DNA of 64,000 bases. It comes from Haemophilus parainfluenzae (GTDB lineage: Bacteria; Pseudomonadota; Gammaproteobacteria; Enterobacterales; Pasteurellaceae). Below the pieces are notes generated by a model. That model was given only the letters and a program-made list of their open reading frames with translations, ran no database searches and was not told where the DNA came from. The translations under genes and the position numbers were made by a program. The stretch lies in NCBI RefSeq assembly GCF_900450995.1, contig NZ_UGHY01000002.1, positions 1,855,001 through 1,919,000 of the forward strand, given 5' to 3'. Position 1 is the stretch's first letter. Each line of letters starts with the position of its first letter. Of this stretch, positions 8,719-18,242 are shown piece after piece.

Positions 8719-10698
8719 TTAAATGATTAATTGACCAATAATACTGCGAGTTTCTTCTCGAACCTCGGTGAGTTTTACTTTCACTAAATCCCCGATTTTG
8801 TAACGGCGTTCCCCTTGAATATACAGTGCTAATTCATCAGCATTCACTTGCACTTCATCTTTATTCGGATGCAATGTAGAAGCTGGTACGAACATGGATG
8901 CCCCATTTTCTAATAATTGCATACGTAATCCACCACGCATCACATCTTGCACTTCTGCATCAAATTCAGCATTTTCTTCGACTTTATCAGCAAGATAGCG
9001 ACAATATAACCAGTCTGCAATATCACGCTCAACTAAGCGATTTTGGCGGCGTGCTTCTTGTAACCGAGCAAGCACTTCATCTTGTGGTTTTTCACAAGCT
9101 TGCTGTGTGAGCACGGCTTTAATTAAACGATGATTCACCATATCGGAATATTTACGGATAGGCGATGTCCAGGTCGCATAACCTTCTAATCCAAGCCCAA
9201 AATGTGGAGCAAGTTCGGATTTAAACTCCGCAAAGGTTAAATAACGACGTAAACGGAATTCTAAATAATCACCTTCAATCGGTTCAATATCATGACGCAT
9301 TTGGCAATAACCCTTTAAGGTTGCCAAATTTTCTACCGAATAACGCTCTGCAAGCTCGGCTTGATTTTCTTCATTAGCTAAATTTGCCATTAAGAAATTA
9401 TGTGCGTTTTCTAAAAATTTCTTATCAAACCCAGAGTGCGTATTAAAAATACCAGTTTGTGCTTGTTCAGCCAAGAATTGAGCCGCACAGATATTAGCAA
9501 TAATCATGGATTCTTCCACGATTTGATTTGCAATGCGTCGATATTCTGCTTTAATTTCTTTCACTTTGCCATTTTCAGCGAGAATAAAGGAGTAATCTGG
9601 TTTCTCTTTAAATAAAAGAGAATGCGTTTTACGCCATTGAATACGTGCTTTAGTAAATTGATGTAGCCAATCAATTTGCTGTGCAATTTCTGGTGTTTCC
9701 GGTTGCCATGCGTTATCCGCCTGTTCTAAATAATCCGACACTTTGTTGTAAGCCAATTTCGCTTTAGATTGAACATAAGCCGAAACAAAATGCGGTTTAG
9801 CTGTGATATCGCCTTCAAGATCCGTTTCGATATAACAAACAAGGGCTGGACGCGTTTCATTTGCGATTAACGAACATAATTCATCAGATAATTCGCGTGG
9901 CAACATTGGGATGTTAAAGCCTGGCAAATAATTAGTGAAACAACGCTGTTTCGCATCTTTTTCAATTTGTGAATCTAATGCAATGTAAGCCGTAGGATCT
10001 GCAATCGAAACGACTAATCGCCAGCCGGTTTGGGTACCATTTTGTTCGATAGGTTCGATGTAAAGAGCATCGTCCATATCTTGCGTGCTTTCAGAGTCAA
10101 TAGTGACAAAATGAAGTGCGGTCAGATCTTCGCGAGTTTGTTGATCTAATATTTCATAACTTTCTGCACCTTGCACAGGATGACGAGATTGCTCATGACG
10201 TGCTAATGTCACCCACCAAGGGGCTAATTCATCATCAGCACGGCAGATAAATTGATTGATAGTGGCATAGAAAAAGCGATCATCACGTAATGGGTGCGTT
10301 TTTAAATTAGCAACCACCCAATCGCCCTCTTGTAATTCTTCTTTGACGGATTTAGCTTGTTGCGCACCAATGGGTTGGTTGATACTTGGGTGATCTACTA
10401 AAACTTGCAATTTCTTGTCTTTATTGAACCGCACTTTGGCAATAAAGCGCGTGAGCATTGGCTCAATTAATTCTTCAGGTTCAGCTTGTTCTTTATCGCC
10501 TTGCTTTTCAATGGTGGCTTTGATTTTGTCACCGTGCATCACTTTTTTCATTGAGGGTGGGGCAATAAAGTAGCTTTTTTTATCGCACTCTAAAAAACCA
10601 TAGGCTTTATCAGTACTTTTTACCACGCCTTCAACGTGTTCTTTGCTATCGTGGATTTGTTGCTTAAGTTGTGCGAGTAATGGATTATCTTGGAACAT
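8719..10698 (-). CDS. rnb: Exoribonuclease II
   Basis: This 659-residue protein degrades single-stranded RNA 3' to 5' and takes part in mRNA turnover. Order: N-terminal cold-shock OB folds (about 20-170), the RNB catalytic core with the aspartate cluster in STQDMDDAL (about 200-210), and a C-terminal S1 domain (about 565-655). The length fits RNase II (about 644 in E. coli) and not the longer RNase R. The gene is monocistronic, 65 bp downstream of fabI and on the same strand, with fabI's terminator between them. Confidence 0.93.
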   Translation of the reverse strand: MFQDNPLLAQLKQQIHDSKEHVEGVVKSTDKAYGFLECDKKSYFIAPPSMKKVMHGDKIKATIEKQGDKEQAEPEELIEPMLTRFIAKVRFNKDKKLQVLVDHPSINQPIGAQQAKSVKEELQEGDWVVANLKTHPLRDDRFFYATINQFICRADDELAPWWVTLARHEQSRHPVQGAESYEILDQQTREDLTALHFVTIDSESTQDMDDALYIEPIEQNGTQTGWRLVVSIADPTAYIALDSQIEKDAKQRCFTNYLPGFNIPMLPRELSDELCSLIANETRPALVCYIETDLEGDITAKPHFVSAYVQSKAKLAYNKVSDYLEQADNAWQPETPEIAQQIDWLHQFTKARIQWRKTHSLLFKEKPDYSFILAENGKVKEIKAEYRRIANQIVEESMIIANICAAQFLAEQAQTGIFNTHSGFDKKFLENAHNFLMANLANEENQAELAERYSVENLATLKGYCQMRHDIEPIEGDYLEFRLRRYLTFAEFKSELAPHFGLGLEGYATWTSPIRKYSDMVNHRLIKAVLTQQACEKPQDEVLARLQEARRQNRLVERDIADWLYCRYLADKVEENAEFDAEVQDVMRGGLRMQLLENGASMFVPASTLHPNKDEVQVNADELALYIQGERRYKIGDLVKVKLTEVREETRSIIGQLII

Positions 10699-10707
10699 AG
10701 TTATATT

Positions 10708-10742
10708 TAAAAAAGAGAAAAGGCAGACTGAAAAGCCTGCCT
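10708..10742 (-). terminator. Terminator of fabI
   Basis: AGGCAG (10721-10726) and CTGCCT (10737-10742) form the stem. On the minus strand it is followed by TTTTCTCTTTTTT. Confidence 0.7.
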
Positions 10743-10763
10743 AAAAATAGATTGTACGAAAAA

Positions 10764-11552
10764 TTATTCTTCGCCTAATTCGCCCATTGCGGTGATGCTG
10801 AAACCTGCATCAACATGAACGATCTCACCAGTAATACCCGATGCTAAATCAGAGCATAAAAATGCCGCTGAGTTACCCACATCTTCGATAGTGACAGTGC
10901 GACGTAATGCAGCGGTTTTCTCAAAGGTAGAAAGCATTTTCTTGAAGTTTTTAATACCTGATGCCGCTAAAGTACGGATTGGACCCGCAGAAATCGCATT
11001 CACACGAATACCTTCTTTACCTAAATCCGCTGCCATTACGCGAGTTGCCGCTTCAAGAGACGCTTTCGCTAAACACATGACGTTGTAGTTAGGAATTGCA
11101 CGCTCAGCACCTAAGTAAGAAAGGGTTAACAACGCTGCATTTGGATTTAAGTAAGGACGTGCCGCTTGTGCCATAGCAACGAAACTGAATGCACTGATGT
11201 CGTGAGCAATACGGTAGCCTTCACGAGTTGCTGCGTTTACATAATCACCATCTAATTGGTCGCCTGGTGCGAATGCGATAGCGTGTACGAAACCATCAAA
11301 TTTTTCCCAACGTTTGCTTAATTCAGCAAAGCAGTTTTGGATGCTTTCATCGGTCGCTACGTCTAAAGGTAATACGATGTCAGAACCAAATTCTTTTGCA
11401 AATTCTTCTACGCGTGGTTGTAATTTATCATTTAAATAAGTGAAAGCAAGCTCAGCGCCTTGTTCTTTCATTGCTTTTGCGATCCCGTAAGCGATAGAAC
11501 GGTTGCTTGCAAGACCTGTCACTAAAATACGTTTACCAGTTAAGAAACCCAT
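10764..11552 (-). CDS. fabI: Enoyl-[acyl-carrier-protein] reductase (NADH)
   Basis: This 262-residue short-chain dehydrogenase catalyses the last reduction of each fatty-acid elongation cycle. It shows the FabI-type nucleotide-binding start [19 protein letters not shown] and the catalytic YNVMCLAK pattern (Tyr and Lys at about 156 and 163). The C-terminal THVDAG-like segment ([10 protein letters not shown]) is also typical. Length equals that of E. coli FabI. It is probably transcribed alone. The motif set is that of the triclosan-sensitive FabI class. Confidence 0.96.
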   Translation of the reverse strand: MGFLTGKRILVTGLASNRSIAYGIAKAMKEQGAELAFTYLNDKLQPRVEEFAKEFGSDIVLPLDVATDESIQNCFAELSKRWEKFDGFVHAIAFAPGDQLDGDYVNAATREGYRIAHDISAFSFVAMAQAARPYLNPNAALLTLSYLGAERAIPNYNVMCLAKASLEAATRVMAADLGKEGIRVNAISAGPIRTLAASGIKNFKKMLSTFEKTAALRRTVTIEDVGNSAAFLCSDLASGITGEIVHVDAGFSITAMGELGEE

Positions 11553-11636
11553 ATTTTTTCCTATGTTTGAGTTAAAAAATCGACGAGATTATACTTGTTT
11601 TGTGTGCTTTCGGCAATCAATCACACTTTGTACCAG

Positions 11637-12392
11637 TTAGGCCGGATTATCAATATCTTTAAATTCTACATCCAAGCCATATTCAGCCGCTAGCCATTCA
11701 CTTAACGCTTTAATGCCATAGCGTTCAGTCGCATGGTGACCAGCCGCAAAGAAATGAATACCTTGCTCACGAGCAGAGTGAATGGTTTGCTCCGAAACCT
11801 CACCGGTAATAAAGGCATCACAACCTTGTGCTGCAGCTAAATCAATATAGCCTTGTCCGCCACCAGTACAAATGCCAATTTTACGGATTAAGTGCGGTCC
11901 ATTTTCGGTGCAAATTAATGGTTTACGGTGAAGTACTTGTTCAATACGTTGCGCAAATTCTTCAGCGGTAATGGGCTCTTTTAACGTTCCCCAAACAGGA
12001 ATACTGGTTGAGCTATTTTCTAAAGGTTGAAGATCGCTAATCCCTAATAACTGAGCAAGTTTTGCATTGTTGCCTAATTCAGAGTGAACATCTAAGGGTA
12101 AATGGTAGCCATATAAATTGATGTCATTCACAAGTAAGGTTTTGATACGCTTGCCTTTCATGCCGCGAATACATGGATTTTCACTTTTCCAAAAATAGCC
12201 ATGGTGGACAAGTATCGCATCAGCTTGTTGTGCAACAGCATAATCAATTAGTGCTTGGCTTGCGGTGACACCCGTGATGATCTTTTTGATATCCGCTTTG
12301 CCTTCTACTTGCAAACCGTTAGGCGCATAATCGTTAATTCTGTCTGTGCTAAGTTTTTCGTTTAGTAAACGTTCAAGTTCTAGGTTGTTCAT
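11637..12392 (-). CDS. ybgI: Nif3-like dinuclear metal-centre protein
   Basis: This 251-residue protein of the Nif3/YbgI (GTP cyclohydrolase I type 2) family forms hexamers with a two-metal site. Metal ligands are visible in ILVHHGYFW, LPLDVHSELGN and AGHHATERYG. Function in bacteria is unsettled. The start is placed at MNNLELERLL (ATG ending at 12392). An upstream in-frame extension to 12476 would run through a strong intrinsic terminator hairpin and is rejected. Transcription could come from readthrough of that hairpin or from a promoter close to the gene. Confidence 0.85.
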   Translation of the reverse strand: MNNLELERLLNEKLSTDRINDYAPNGLQVEGKADIKKIITGVTASQALIDYAVAQQADAILVHHGYFWKSENPCIRGMKGKRIKTLLVNDINLYGYHLPLDVHSELGNNAKLAQLLGISDLQPLENSSTSIPVWGTLKEPITAEEFAQRIEQVLHRKPLICTENGPHLIRKIGICTGGGQGYIDLAAAQGCDAFITGEVSEQTIHSAREQGIHFFAAGHHATERYGIKALSEWLAAEYGLDVEFKDIDNPA

Positions 12393-12437
12393 GATTTCTA
12401 AGAAAAAAGAAAAAGGTGAGATATGGTAAGAGATTTC

Positions 12438-12522
12438 AAAAAAAATGGCTAGTGCAAAAGGAGTGGGGGAATGCACTAGCCAGTAGTGTGTTTGTCATAA
12501 CACAAGTTTACTATCTAAAACG
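12438..12522 (-). ncRNA. Candidate small RNA upstream of the Nif3-like gene
   Basis: A good promoter on the minus strand (TTGATC at 12556-12551, 16 bp, TATAAT at 12534-12529) predicts a start near 12522. The transcript ends in a perfect 10-bp stem (GGCTAGTGCA, 12481-12472, with its complement at 12456-12447), a 15-nt C-rich loop, then ATTTTTTTT down to 12438. The product would be about 85 nt. The loop contains CCCCCACTCCTTT, complementary in character to ribosome binding sites. The start region shows a 12-of-19 match to the Fur box. Alternatively this is an attenuated leader of the Nif3-like gene. Confidence 0.55.
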
Positions 12523-12528
12523 AGATTC

Positions 12529-12556
12529 ATTATATATTTAATTATATAAAGATCAA
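12529..12556 (-). promoter_or_regulatory. Promoter of the candidate small RNA
   Basis: Minus-strand TTGATC and a perfect TATAAT with 16-bp spacing. It does not sit at a normal distance for lpxL, which lies upstream and reads the same way, so it must serve the small RNA or the Nif3-like gene. Confidence 0.55.
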
Positions 12557-12560
12557 GAAA

Positions 12561-12586
12561 AAAATAAGGAAAATTTTCCTTATTTT
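12561..12586. terminator. Perfect palindrome downstream of lpxL
   Basis: A 26-bp perfect inverted repeat (AAAATAAGGAAAA and its complement) lies 48 bp past the lpxL stop codon and ends in TTTT on both strands. It is probably the lpxL terminator. Confidence 0.5.
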
Positions 12587-12633
12587 CGATATGTCGTTTT
12601 AGCATTCAAAAACAGATGAAAAATCAACCGCAC

Positions 12634-13569
12634 TTATGAATATAAACTTGCCTCATCTTCAGTTGGACGGGTTTTAAATCGACGATGTAGCCACATGTAT
12701 TGTTCCACACCTTTTAAGATTTCTTTTTCCACGACTTTATTCATTCTTGCAGCAATTGCAGTTTCATCTGAAAGATCAGAAAAATCCACTGGTGGAGAAA
12801 TACTGACCGTATAGCCTGAGCCATCTCTATTGCGTAATGGAGCAAATGGCACGACCTTGCAATTTGGTGCGGATTTAAGTAGATAATAACTCCCCGTCGT
12901 AGTTGCCGCTTCTTGTACAGCAAAGAAAGGCACAAATACCGCATTTTTTCTGCCGTAATCATGATCGGGCGCATACCAAATGGTTTCACCTTTACGTAAA
13001 GCTTTGAACATTCCACGTAGATCTTTTCGGTTCAGCATATCTTTATTTGAACGTAAACGACCTTTAATTTGTAACCAATCGAGTACTGGATTATCGTTAG
13101 GACGATAAACACCTATTCCAGGATGATGTAAGCCCACAATACGCGCGCCTAACTCAAGAGTGAGGAAATGAACACCCACAAAGATAATGCCGTCTTGAGC
13201 ATTTTCTTTTAAATAATTTAAGCCTTCAATTTTTGACCATTTTTTAATGCGCGCATCAGACCAAAACCACGCCATGCCAGTTTCAATAATTGCCATACCA
13301 ACGGCACGTAAGTTTTCTTGCAAAATGGCTTCACGTTCTTGCTCAGGCATTTCTGGGAAGCAGAGCTCAAGATTTCGACGGGCAATTGCAGCACGACGTT
13401 TTCCCACTTTTAGTTTTGAGAAAAGCCAGCCTAAGCCGTTGCCGATGTGACGTAAAATTGGATAGGGAAGTAACAAAAGGCTTCGCCAAATCGCCACACC
13501 AAGCCAAAAGCCCCAGTATTTAGGTGCAAGAAAGTGCGGTTGAAATTGAGGGAGTTTTTCGTTTTTCAT
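12634..13569 (-). CDS. lpxL: Kdo2-lipid IVA lauroyltransferase (HtrB/LpxL type)
   Basis: This 311-residue inner-membrane acyltransferase adds a secondary acyl chain to lipid A. It has an N-terminal membrane anchor (about 20-40) and the HX4(D/E) catalytic motif in VHFLTLE (His about 133). The later GETIWYAPDHDYG block, conserved in LpxL/LpxM, is also present. The length equals H. influenzae HtrB as I recall it, and the divergent neighbour hldE, another lipopolysaccharide gene, matches H. influenzae order. An uptake signal overlaps the start-proximal region (about 13534). Confidence 0.9.
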   Translation of the reverse strand: MKNEKLPQFQPHFLAPKYWGFWLGVAIWRSLLLLPYPILRHIGNGLGWLFSKLKVGKRRAAIARRNLELCFPEMPEQEREAILQENLRAVGMAIIETGMAWFWSDARIKKWSKIEGLNYLKENAQDGIIFVGVHFLTLELGARIVGLHHPGIGVYRPNDNPVLDWLQIKGRLRSNKDMLNRKDLRGMFKALRKGETIWYAPDHDYGRKNAVFVPFFAVQEAATTTGSYYLLKSAPNCKVVPFAPLRNRDGSGYTVSISPPVDFSDLSDETAIAARMNKVVEKEILKGVEQYMWLHRRFKTRPTEDEASLYS

Positions 13570-13666
13570 AATTCTTTTCTGGTTAGTTCGGCGTGTAGTT
13601 TATCGCAAATTTGAGTTGTGGTAAAATTGCACCAAATTTTTATTATTCCAACAGAGAGATTTCAAA

Positions 13667-15097
13667 ATGGCTCAATATTCTGCCAATTTTAATCAAGCAA
13701 AAGTGCTAGTGTTAGGCGATGTGATGCTTGATCGTTACTGGTTTGGTGCAACTAATCGTATTTCGCCGGAAGCACCAGTTCCTGTGGTTCGTGTACAAGA
13801 TAATGAAGAGCGTGCAGGTGGTGCAGCAAACGTGGCAATGAATATTGCTTCTCTTAATGTACCTGTGCAAATTTTAGGTTTAATTGGTCAAGATGAAACA
13901 GGTGCAGCCTTAACCAATTTATTACAACATCAAAAAATTGATTGTAATTTTGTGGCATTGGATACTCACCCAACCATTACGAAATTACGTATTTTATCTC
14001 GCCATCAACAGTTACTTCGTTTAGATTTCGAAGAAGATTTCCAAAACGTGGAATGTAATGAGTTGCTTGCGAAATTAGAAGCGGAAGTGAAAAACTTTGG
14101 TGCGCTAGTGCTTTCGGATTACGGTAAAGGCACGTTAAAAGATGTGCAAAAAATGATCCAAATTGCACGCAAAGCGAACGTACCCGTGTTGATCGATCCA
14201 AAAGGTACAGATTTTGAACGTTATCGTGGTGCGACTTTACTGACACCAAATATGTCAGAATTTGAAGCGGTGGTAGGTAAATGCAGTTCTGAAGAAGAAA
14301 TCATTGAGAAAGGTTTAAAATTAATTTCAGACATCGAATTGACCGCACTTTTAGTGACGCGCTCAGAAAAAGGCATGACATTACTTCGCCCAAATCAAGA
14401 GCCATTCCATCTACCAACTGTTGCAAAAGAAGTGTTTGATGTAACGGGGGCGGGCGATACCGTAATCAGTGTCTTAGCAACCGCACTTGCAGATGGTCGT
14501 TCTTTTGAAGAATCTTGCTATTTAGCTAATGTGGCGGCAGGTATTGTGGTCGGTAAACTGGGTACATCAACCGTTTCTACCGTAGAATTAGAGAATGCAA
14601 TCCATGGCCGTTCTGAAACAGGCTTCGGTATTATGTCAGAAAGCCAATTAAAAACTGCAGTAGCTCATGCTAAAGCGCGCGGTGAGAAAATTGTGATGAC
14701 AAACGGTTGTTTTGATATTCTTCACCCAGGCCATGTGTCTTATTTAGAAAATGCTCGCAAACTTGGCGATCGTTTAATTGTTGCCGTGAATACGGATGAC
14801 TCAGTCAAACGCTTAAAAGGTGAAAGTCGTCCAATTAATAATCTGAATGCACGTATGGCAGTATTGGCTGGTTTAGCTTCAGTGGATTGGGTAGTCTCTT
14901 TTGATGAAGATACACCACAACGTTTAATCGGCGATATTTTACCGGATTTATTGGTAAAAGGCGGCGATTACAAACCAGAAGAGATTGCAGGCAGTAAAGA
15001 AGTATGGGCGAACGGCGGCGATGTTCGTGTATTGAATTTCGAAAATGGCTGTTCAACCACAAACGTGATTGAGAAAATTAAAGCGCTGAAAGATTAA
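13667..15097 (+). CDS. hldE: Bifunctional heptose-7-phosphate kinase / heptose-1-phosphate adenylyltransferase
   Basis: This 476-residue enzyme carries out two steps of ADP-heptose synthesis for the lipopolysaccharide core. Residues 1-320 are a PfkB/ribokinase-type kinase, with the anion-hole motif DVTGAGDT (about 260-267). Residues 343-476 are a cytidylyltransferase-like domain starting [13 protein letters not shown], which holds the HxGH motif. Length is as in E. coli. It is divergent from lpxL. Confidence 0.95.
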   Translation: MAQYSANFNQAKVLVLGDVMLDRYWFGATNRISPEAPVPVVRVQDNEERAGGAANVAMNIASLNVPVQILGLIGQDETGAALTNLLQHQKIDCNFVALDTHPTITKLRILSRHQQLLRLDFEEDFQNVECNELLAKLEAEVKNFGALVLSDYGKGTLKDVQKMIQIARKANVPVLIDPKGTDFERYRGATLLTPNMSEFEAVVGKCSSEEEIIEKGLKLISDIELTALLVTRSEKGMTLLRPNQEPFHLPTVAKEVFDVTGAGDTVISVLATALADGRSFEESCYLANVAAGIVVGKLGTSTVSTVELENAIHGRSETGFGIMSESQLKTAVAHAKARGEKIVMTNGCFDILHPGHVSYLENARKLGDRLIVAVNTDDSVKRLKGESRPINNLNARMAVLAGLASVDWVVSFDEDTPQRLIGDILPDLLVKGGDYKPEEIAGSKEVWANGGDVRVLNFENGCSTTNVIEKIKALKD

Positions 15098-15109
15098 TTT
15101 ATTAAGGCA

Positions 15110-15227
15110 TGAGTAGAATAAAGCTTGCCTTTATCCTGCTCAATCGTTAAAATTCAGGCTCCCTGTCATCGCTGAGTTAGAGATCGGCGAATGATGTATT
15201 AATAACACTACCTTTTAGGAGTAAAAA
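15110..15227 (+). promoter_or_regulatory. rpsO leader region
   Basis: The stretch before rpsO contains several short complementary segments and a clear TTTTAGGAG ribosome binding site at about 15213-15221. S15 represses its own mRNA through leader structures in many bacteria. I cannot fold it reliably, so a regulatory role is inference. Confidence 0.3.
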
Positions 15228-15497
15228 ATGTCTCTAAGTACTGAAAAAAAAGCAGCAATCGTTGCTGAATTTGGTCGCGATGCGAAAGATACTGGTTCTT
15301 CTGAAGTTCAAATCGCATTATTAACTGCACAAATCAACCACTTACAAGCTCACTTTGCTGAGCATAAAAAAGACCACCATGGTCGTCGTGGTTTATTACG
15401 TATGGTTTCTCGTCGTCGTAAACTTTTAGACTACTTAAAACGTACTGATCTTGCTTTATACCAAAGCACTATCACTCGTTTAGGTTTACGTCGCTAA
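15228..15497 (+). CDS. rpsO: 30S ribosomal protein S15
   Basis: This 89-residue protein binds 16S rRNA in the platform of the small subunit. It shows the typical [19 protein letters not shown] helix and the rRNA-binding [20 protein letters not shown] segment. Length equals E. coli S15. It has a strong ribosome binding site and its own intrinsic terminator, so it is probably monocistronic. Confidence 0.97.
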   Translation: MSLSTEKKAAIVAEFGRDAKDTGSSEVQIALLTAQINHLQAHFAEHKKDHHGRRGLLRMVSRRRKLLDYLKRTDLALYQSTITRLGLRR

Positions 15498-15519
15498 TTT
15501 TTATCACGATAGTAAAAAT

Positions 15520-15550
15520 AAAAGCCTTCGGATTACCGAGGGCTTTTTTA
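15520..15550 (+). terminator. Terminator of rpsO
   Basis: AAAGCC...GGCTTTTTT with an inner TCG/CGA stem lies 23 bp after the rpsO stop codon. Confidence 0.8.
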
Positions 15551-15571
15551 TTTTCTGCATATTAGAAAAAT

Positions 15572-15602
15572 AAAAAACGGTCAAAAATTTGACCGCTCTT
15601 TT
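15572..15602 (-). terminator. Terminator of prlC
   Basis: CGGTCAAA (15578-15585) pairs with TTTGACCG (15588-15595). On the minus strand it is followed by six T residues. The arms carry the hybrid uptake-like sequence AAGAGCGGTC. Confidence 0.65.
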
Positions 15603-15609
15603 TTAGTTA

Positions 15610-17649
15610 TTAGTTCGCAATGCCTTTATGGCGAAGCAATGCGTCTAGTTGAGGTTCACGCCCACGGAAGCGTTTGAATAATACCATTGGTTCTTCAGAG
15701 CCGCCGCGAGTGAGAATTTCATCTAAGAAGGATTTACCCGTAACCGGATTGAAAATTCCTTCTTCTTCAAAGCGAGAGAAGGCATCTGCAGATAACACTT
15801 CAGCCCATAAATAGCTGTAATAACCTGCTGCGTAACCACCAGCAAAGATATGGCTAAAGCTATGTGGTGCCCTTGCCCACTCAACACCTTTAATCACGGC
15901 AACTTTATCTTTCACTGCTTTTAAGGTATCAAGCACTTGGTTAGCTTTACCCACTTCAAAAGTATGATGAAGAGTAAAATCAAACAAGCCAAATTCAAGC
16001 TGACGTAACACAAACATCGCTGCTTGGTAGTTTTTCGCTTTCAGAAGTTGATTTAATTTTTCTTCTGGCAATGGTTCGTGTGTTTCAAAGTGACCAGAAA
16101 TAAAATCAAGCGCTTCTTTTTCCCAACACCAGTTTTCCATAAATTGACTTGGTAGCTCTACCGCATCCCAAGGTACACCATTGATACCTGCAACATCCGG
16201 CACATCAACTTTGGTGAGCATATGGTGAATGCCATGACCAAATTCATGGAAGAGAGTCGTGACTTCATCATGGGTGAATAACGCAGGTTTATCACCAATA
16301 GGCGCATTGAAGTTACACGTTAAATAGGCAACAGGTTTTTGAATTGAACCGTCAGCATTGCGTTTTCTGCCGATACAATCATCCATCCACGCGCCGCCAC
16401 GTTTATTTTCGCGTGCATAAAGATCGAGATAGAAACTGCCTCGTACTTCATCGGTTTCATCAATTAAATCAAAGAAACGCACATCTTTGTGCCAAGTATC
16501 TACGCCAAAACGTTCAACTGCACGAATATTAAAAATACGTTTAATTAATTCAAATAAGCCCGAAATAACGCGATCTTCAGGGAAATAAGGACGGAGTTCT
16601 TCATTATTGATCGCATATAAATGTTGTTTTTGTTTTTCTGAATAGAAACTGATATCCCAAGGTGCAAGTTCAGTGACGCCAAATTCTTTTTCACAATAAG
16701 CTTTGAGTTCAGCTAATTCTTTCTCGCCTTGTGCTTTTGAACGATCCGCAAGGTTATTTAAGAAGTCTAACACTTGTTGTGGATTTTCAGCCATTTTAGT
16801 GGCAAGTGAGCGTTCAGTATAGGTATTGAATCCTAATAATTTAGCTAGTTCCACACGTAACGTCATGATTTCTTCAATGATCGCGGTGTTATCCCATTTA
16901 CCGGCATTTGGACCTTGATCAGAAGCGCGAGTCGCATAAGCTCGATACATTTCTTCGCGTAATGCTGCATTTTCACAATAGGTCATGATTGGCAAATAAC
17001 TTGGGATTTCTAACGTAAAGCGATAGCCTTTTAAACCTTTACTTTCTGCAGATTGTTTTGCTGCAAGTAATGCGGATTCAGGAAGACCCGCTAATTCACT
17101 TTCATCTTCAATAACTTTTTCCCAGCCCATGGTGGCATCGAGTACATTATTACTAAATTGTGAACTTAATTCAGATAAGCGAGCAACAATCTCACCATAA
17201 CGTTTTTGTTTTTCTTCGGATAAACCGATACCTGAAAGCTCAAAATCACGTAATGCATTTTCAATGGCTTTCTTTTGCGCGACGGAATAAGTCGCAAACT
17301 CAGGGCTATTTTTTAAGGCTAAATAGGCATTGTATAACCCTTCGTGTTGACCGACCCAAGTGCTGTATTCAGAGAGTAGTGGTAAGCAGGCTTGGTACGC
17401 ATCACGTAATTCAGAGCTGTTTTTAACTGAATTTAAATGGGAGATTGGTGACCAAGCACGGCTTAGATGTTCGCCTGCTTCAGAAAGTGGTTCAATAAAA
17501 TTTTCCCAAGTAAAGTGCGGTTGTTTTAGAACTTGTTCAATGGCTTGACGATTTTCTTCGATGAGTTTTTGGATTGCTGGTTGAATATGCTCCGGTTTGA
17601 TTTGAGAAAACGGAGGTAAGCCTTCAATATGAAGTAATGGATTAGACAT
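15610..17649 (-). CDS. prlC: Oligopeptidase A
   Basis: This 679-residue cytoplasmic M3-family metallopeptidase degrades oligopeptides and cleaved signal peptides. The zinc site HEFGH (about 467-471, in LFHEFGHGIHHML) is intact and the length matches E. coli PrlC (680). It is divergent from a DUF454 gene followed by a solute-binding lipoprotein gene, the same neighbourhood that H. influenzae has around its prlC. An uptake signal lies inside the gene near 17513. Confidence 0.95.
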   Translation of the reverse strand: MSNPLLHIEGLPPFSQIKPEHIQPAIQKLIEENRQAIEQVLKQPHFTWENFIEPLSEAGEHLSRAWSPISHLNSVKNSSELRDAYQACLPLLSEYSTWVGQHEGLYNAYLALKNSPEFATYSVAQKKAIENALRDFELSGIGLSEEKQKRYGEIVARLSELSSQFSNNVLDATMGWEKVIEDESELAGLPESALLAAKQSAESKGLKGYRFTLEIPSYLPIMTYCENAALREEMYRAYATRASDQGPNAGKWDNTAIIEEIMTLRVELAKLLGFNTYTERSLATKMAENPQQVLDFLNNLADRSKAQGEKELAELKAYCEKEFGVTELAPWDISFYSEKQKQHLYAINNEELRPYFPEDRVISGLFELIKRIFNIRAVERFGVDTWHKDVRFFDLIDETDEVRGSFYLDLYARENKRGGAWMDDCIGRKRNADGSIQKPVAYLTCNFNAPIGDKPALFTHDEVTTLFHEFGHGIHHMLTKVDVPDVAGINGVPWDAVELPSQFMENWCWEKEALDFISGHFETHEPLPEEKLNQLLKAKNYQAAMFVLRQLEFGLFDFTLHHTFEVGKANQVLDTLKAVKDKVAVIKGVEWARAPHSFSHIFAGGYAAGYYSYLWAEVLSADAFSRFEEEGIFNPVTGKSFLDEILTRGGSEEPMVLFKRFRGREPQLDALLRHKGIAN

Positions 17650-17762
17650 AAATATTCCTTTTGCTAATAGTTTCTTTAATAAATTGCGGCAAATTCTATA
17701 ATATCAAGGTTGAAAAATCTAAAAAATCAGTGATAATTGCGTATCACTTTTATTTAGGATTT

Positions 17763-18242
17763 ATGATGGACGGCACTTCCTTTTTTTCTATTATCATTTT
17801 TTCTGGCATCATTGCTCTTGTGATCGTTGTAGGTGTTGTTTCACTTAAGTTTTTCCCAAAAACTTCTTTAACCAAGGCCATGTATGTTGCTCTTGGATGC
17901 ATTTCTTTAATATTAGGTGTTATTGGTATTTTTTTACCTATTCTTCCGACAACACCTTTTTTACTGCTTACACTTTACTCTTTTGCGAAAGGTTCTTCTC
18001 GTTTAGAACAATGGTTTTTAGGAACGAAGCTTTATCAAAAGCACCTAAAATCCTTTAATGAACGTCGTGCATTGACGAAAAAAGTAAAAATTTCTATTCT
18101 AACGTTTTCAACCACAATGCTTTTAATTGGCTTTTATTTTACCCCAAGCGTTGTGGGTCGAACGATCATTGCCATTTTAATTGCGGTAAAATATTGGTTC
18201 TTTTTCTTTTGGATTAAAACAGAAGACGTTGAAAATGGATAA
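17763..18242 (+). CDS. DUF454 (YbaN-like) inner-membrane protein
   Basis: This 159-residue protein has about four hydrophobic segments. The DUF454 signature lies between the second and third: LGVIGIFLPILPTTPFLLL (about 58-76), then a short basic loop. The start is set at the ATG at 17763, preceded by TAGGAT; an open-frame extension to 17661 lacks a good ribosome binding site and overlaps the prlC start region. Function is unknown. Its stop codon overlaps the start of the next gene, so the two are translationally linked. Confidence 0.78.
   Translation: MMDGTSFFSIIIFSGIIALVIVVGVVSLKFFPKTSLTKAMYVALGCISLILGVIGIFLPILPTTPFLLLTLYSFAKGSSRLEQWFLGTKLYQKHLKSFNERRALTKKVKISILTFSTTMLLIGFYFTPSVVGRTIIAILIAVKYWFFFFWIKTEDVENG

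Noticed and set aside
12393..12476. N-terminal extension of the Nif3-like protein
   Set aside because: It would be translated from the terminator stem and T-run; family members start at the MNNLELE position.
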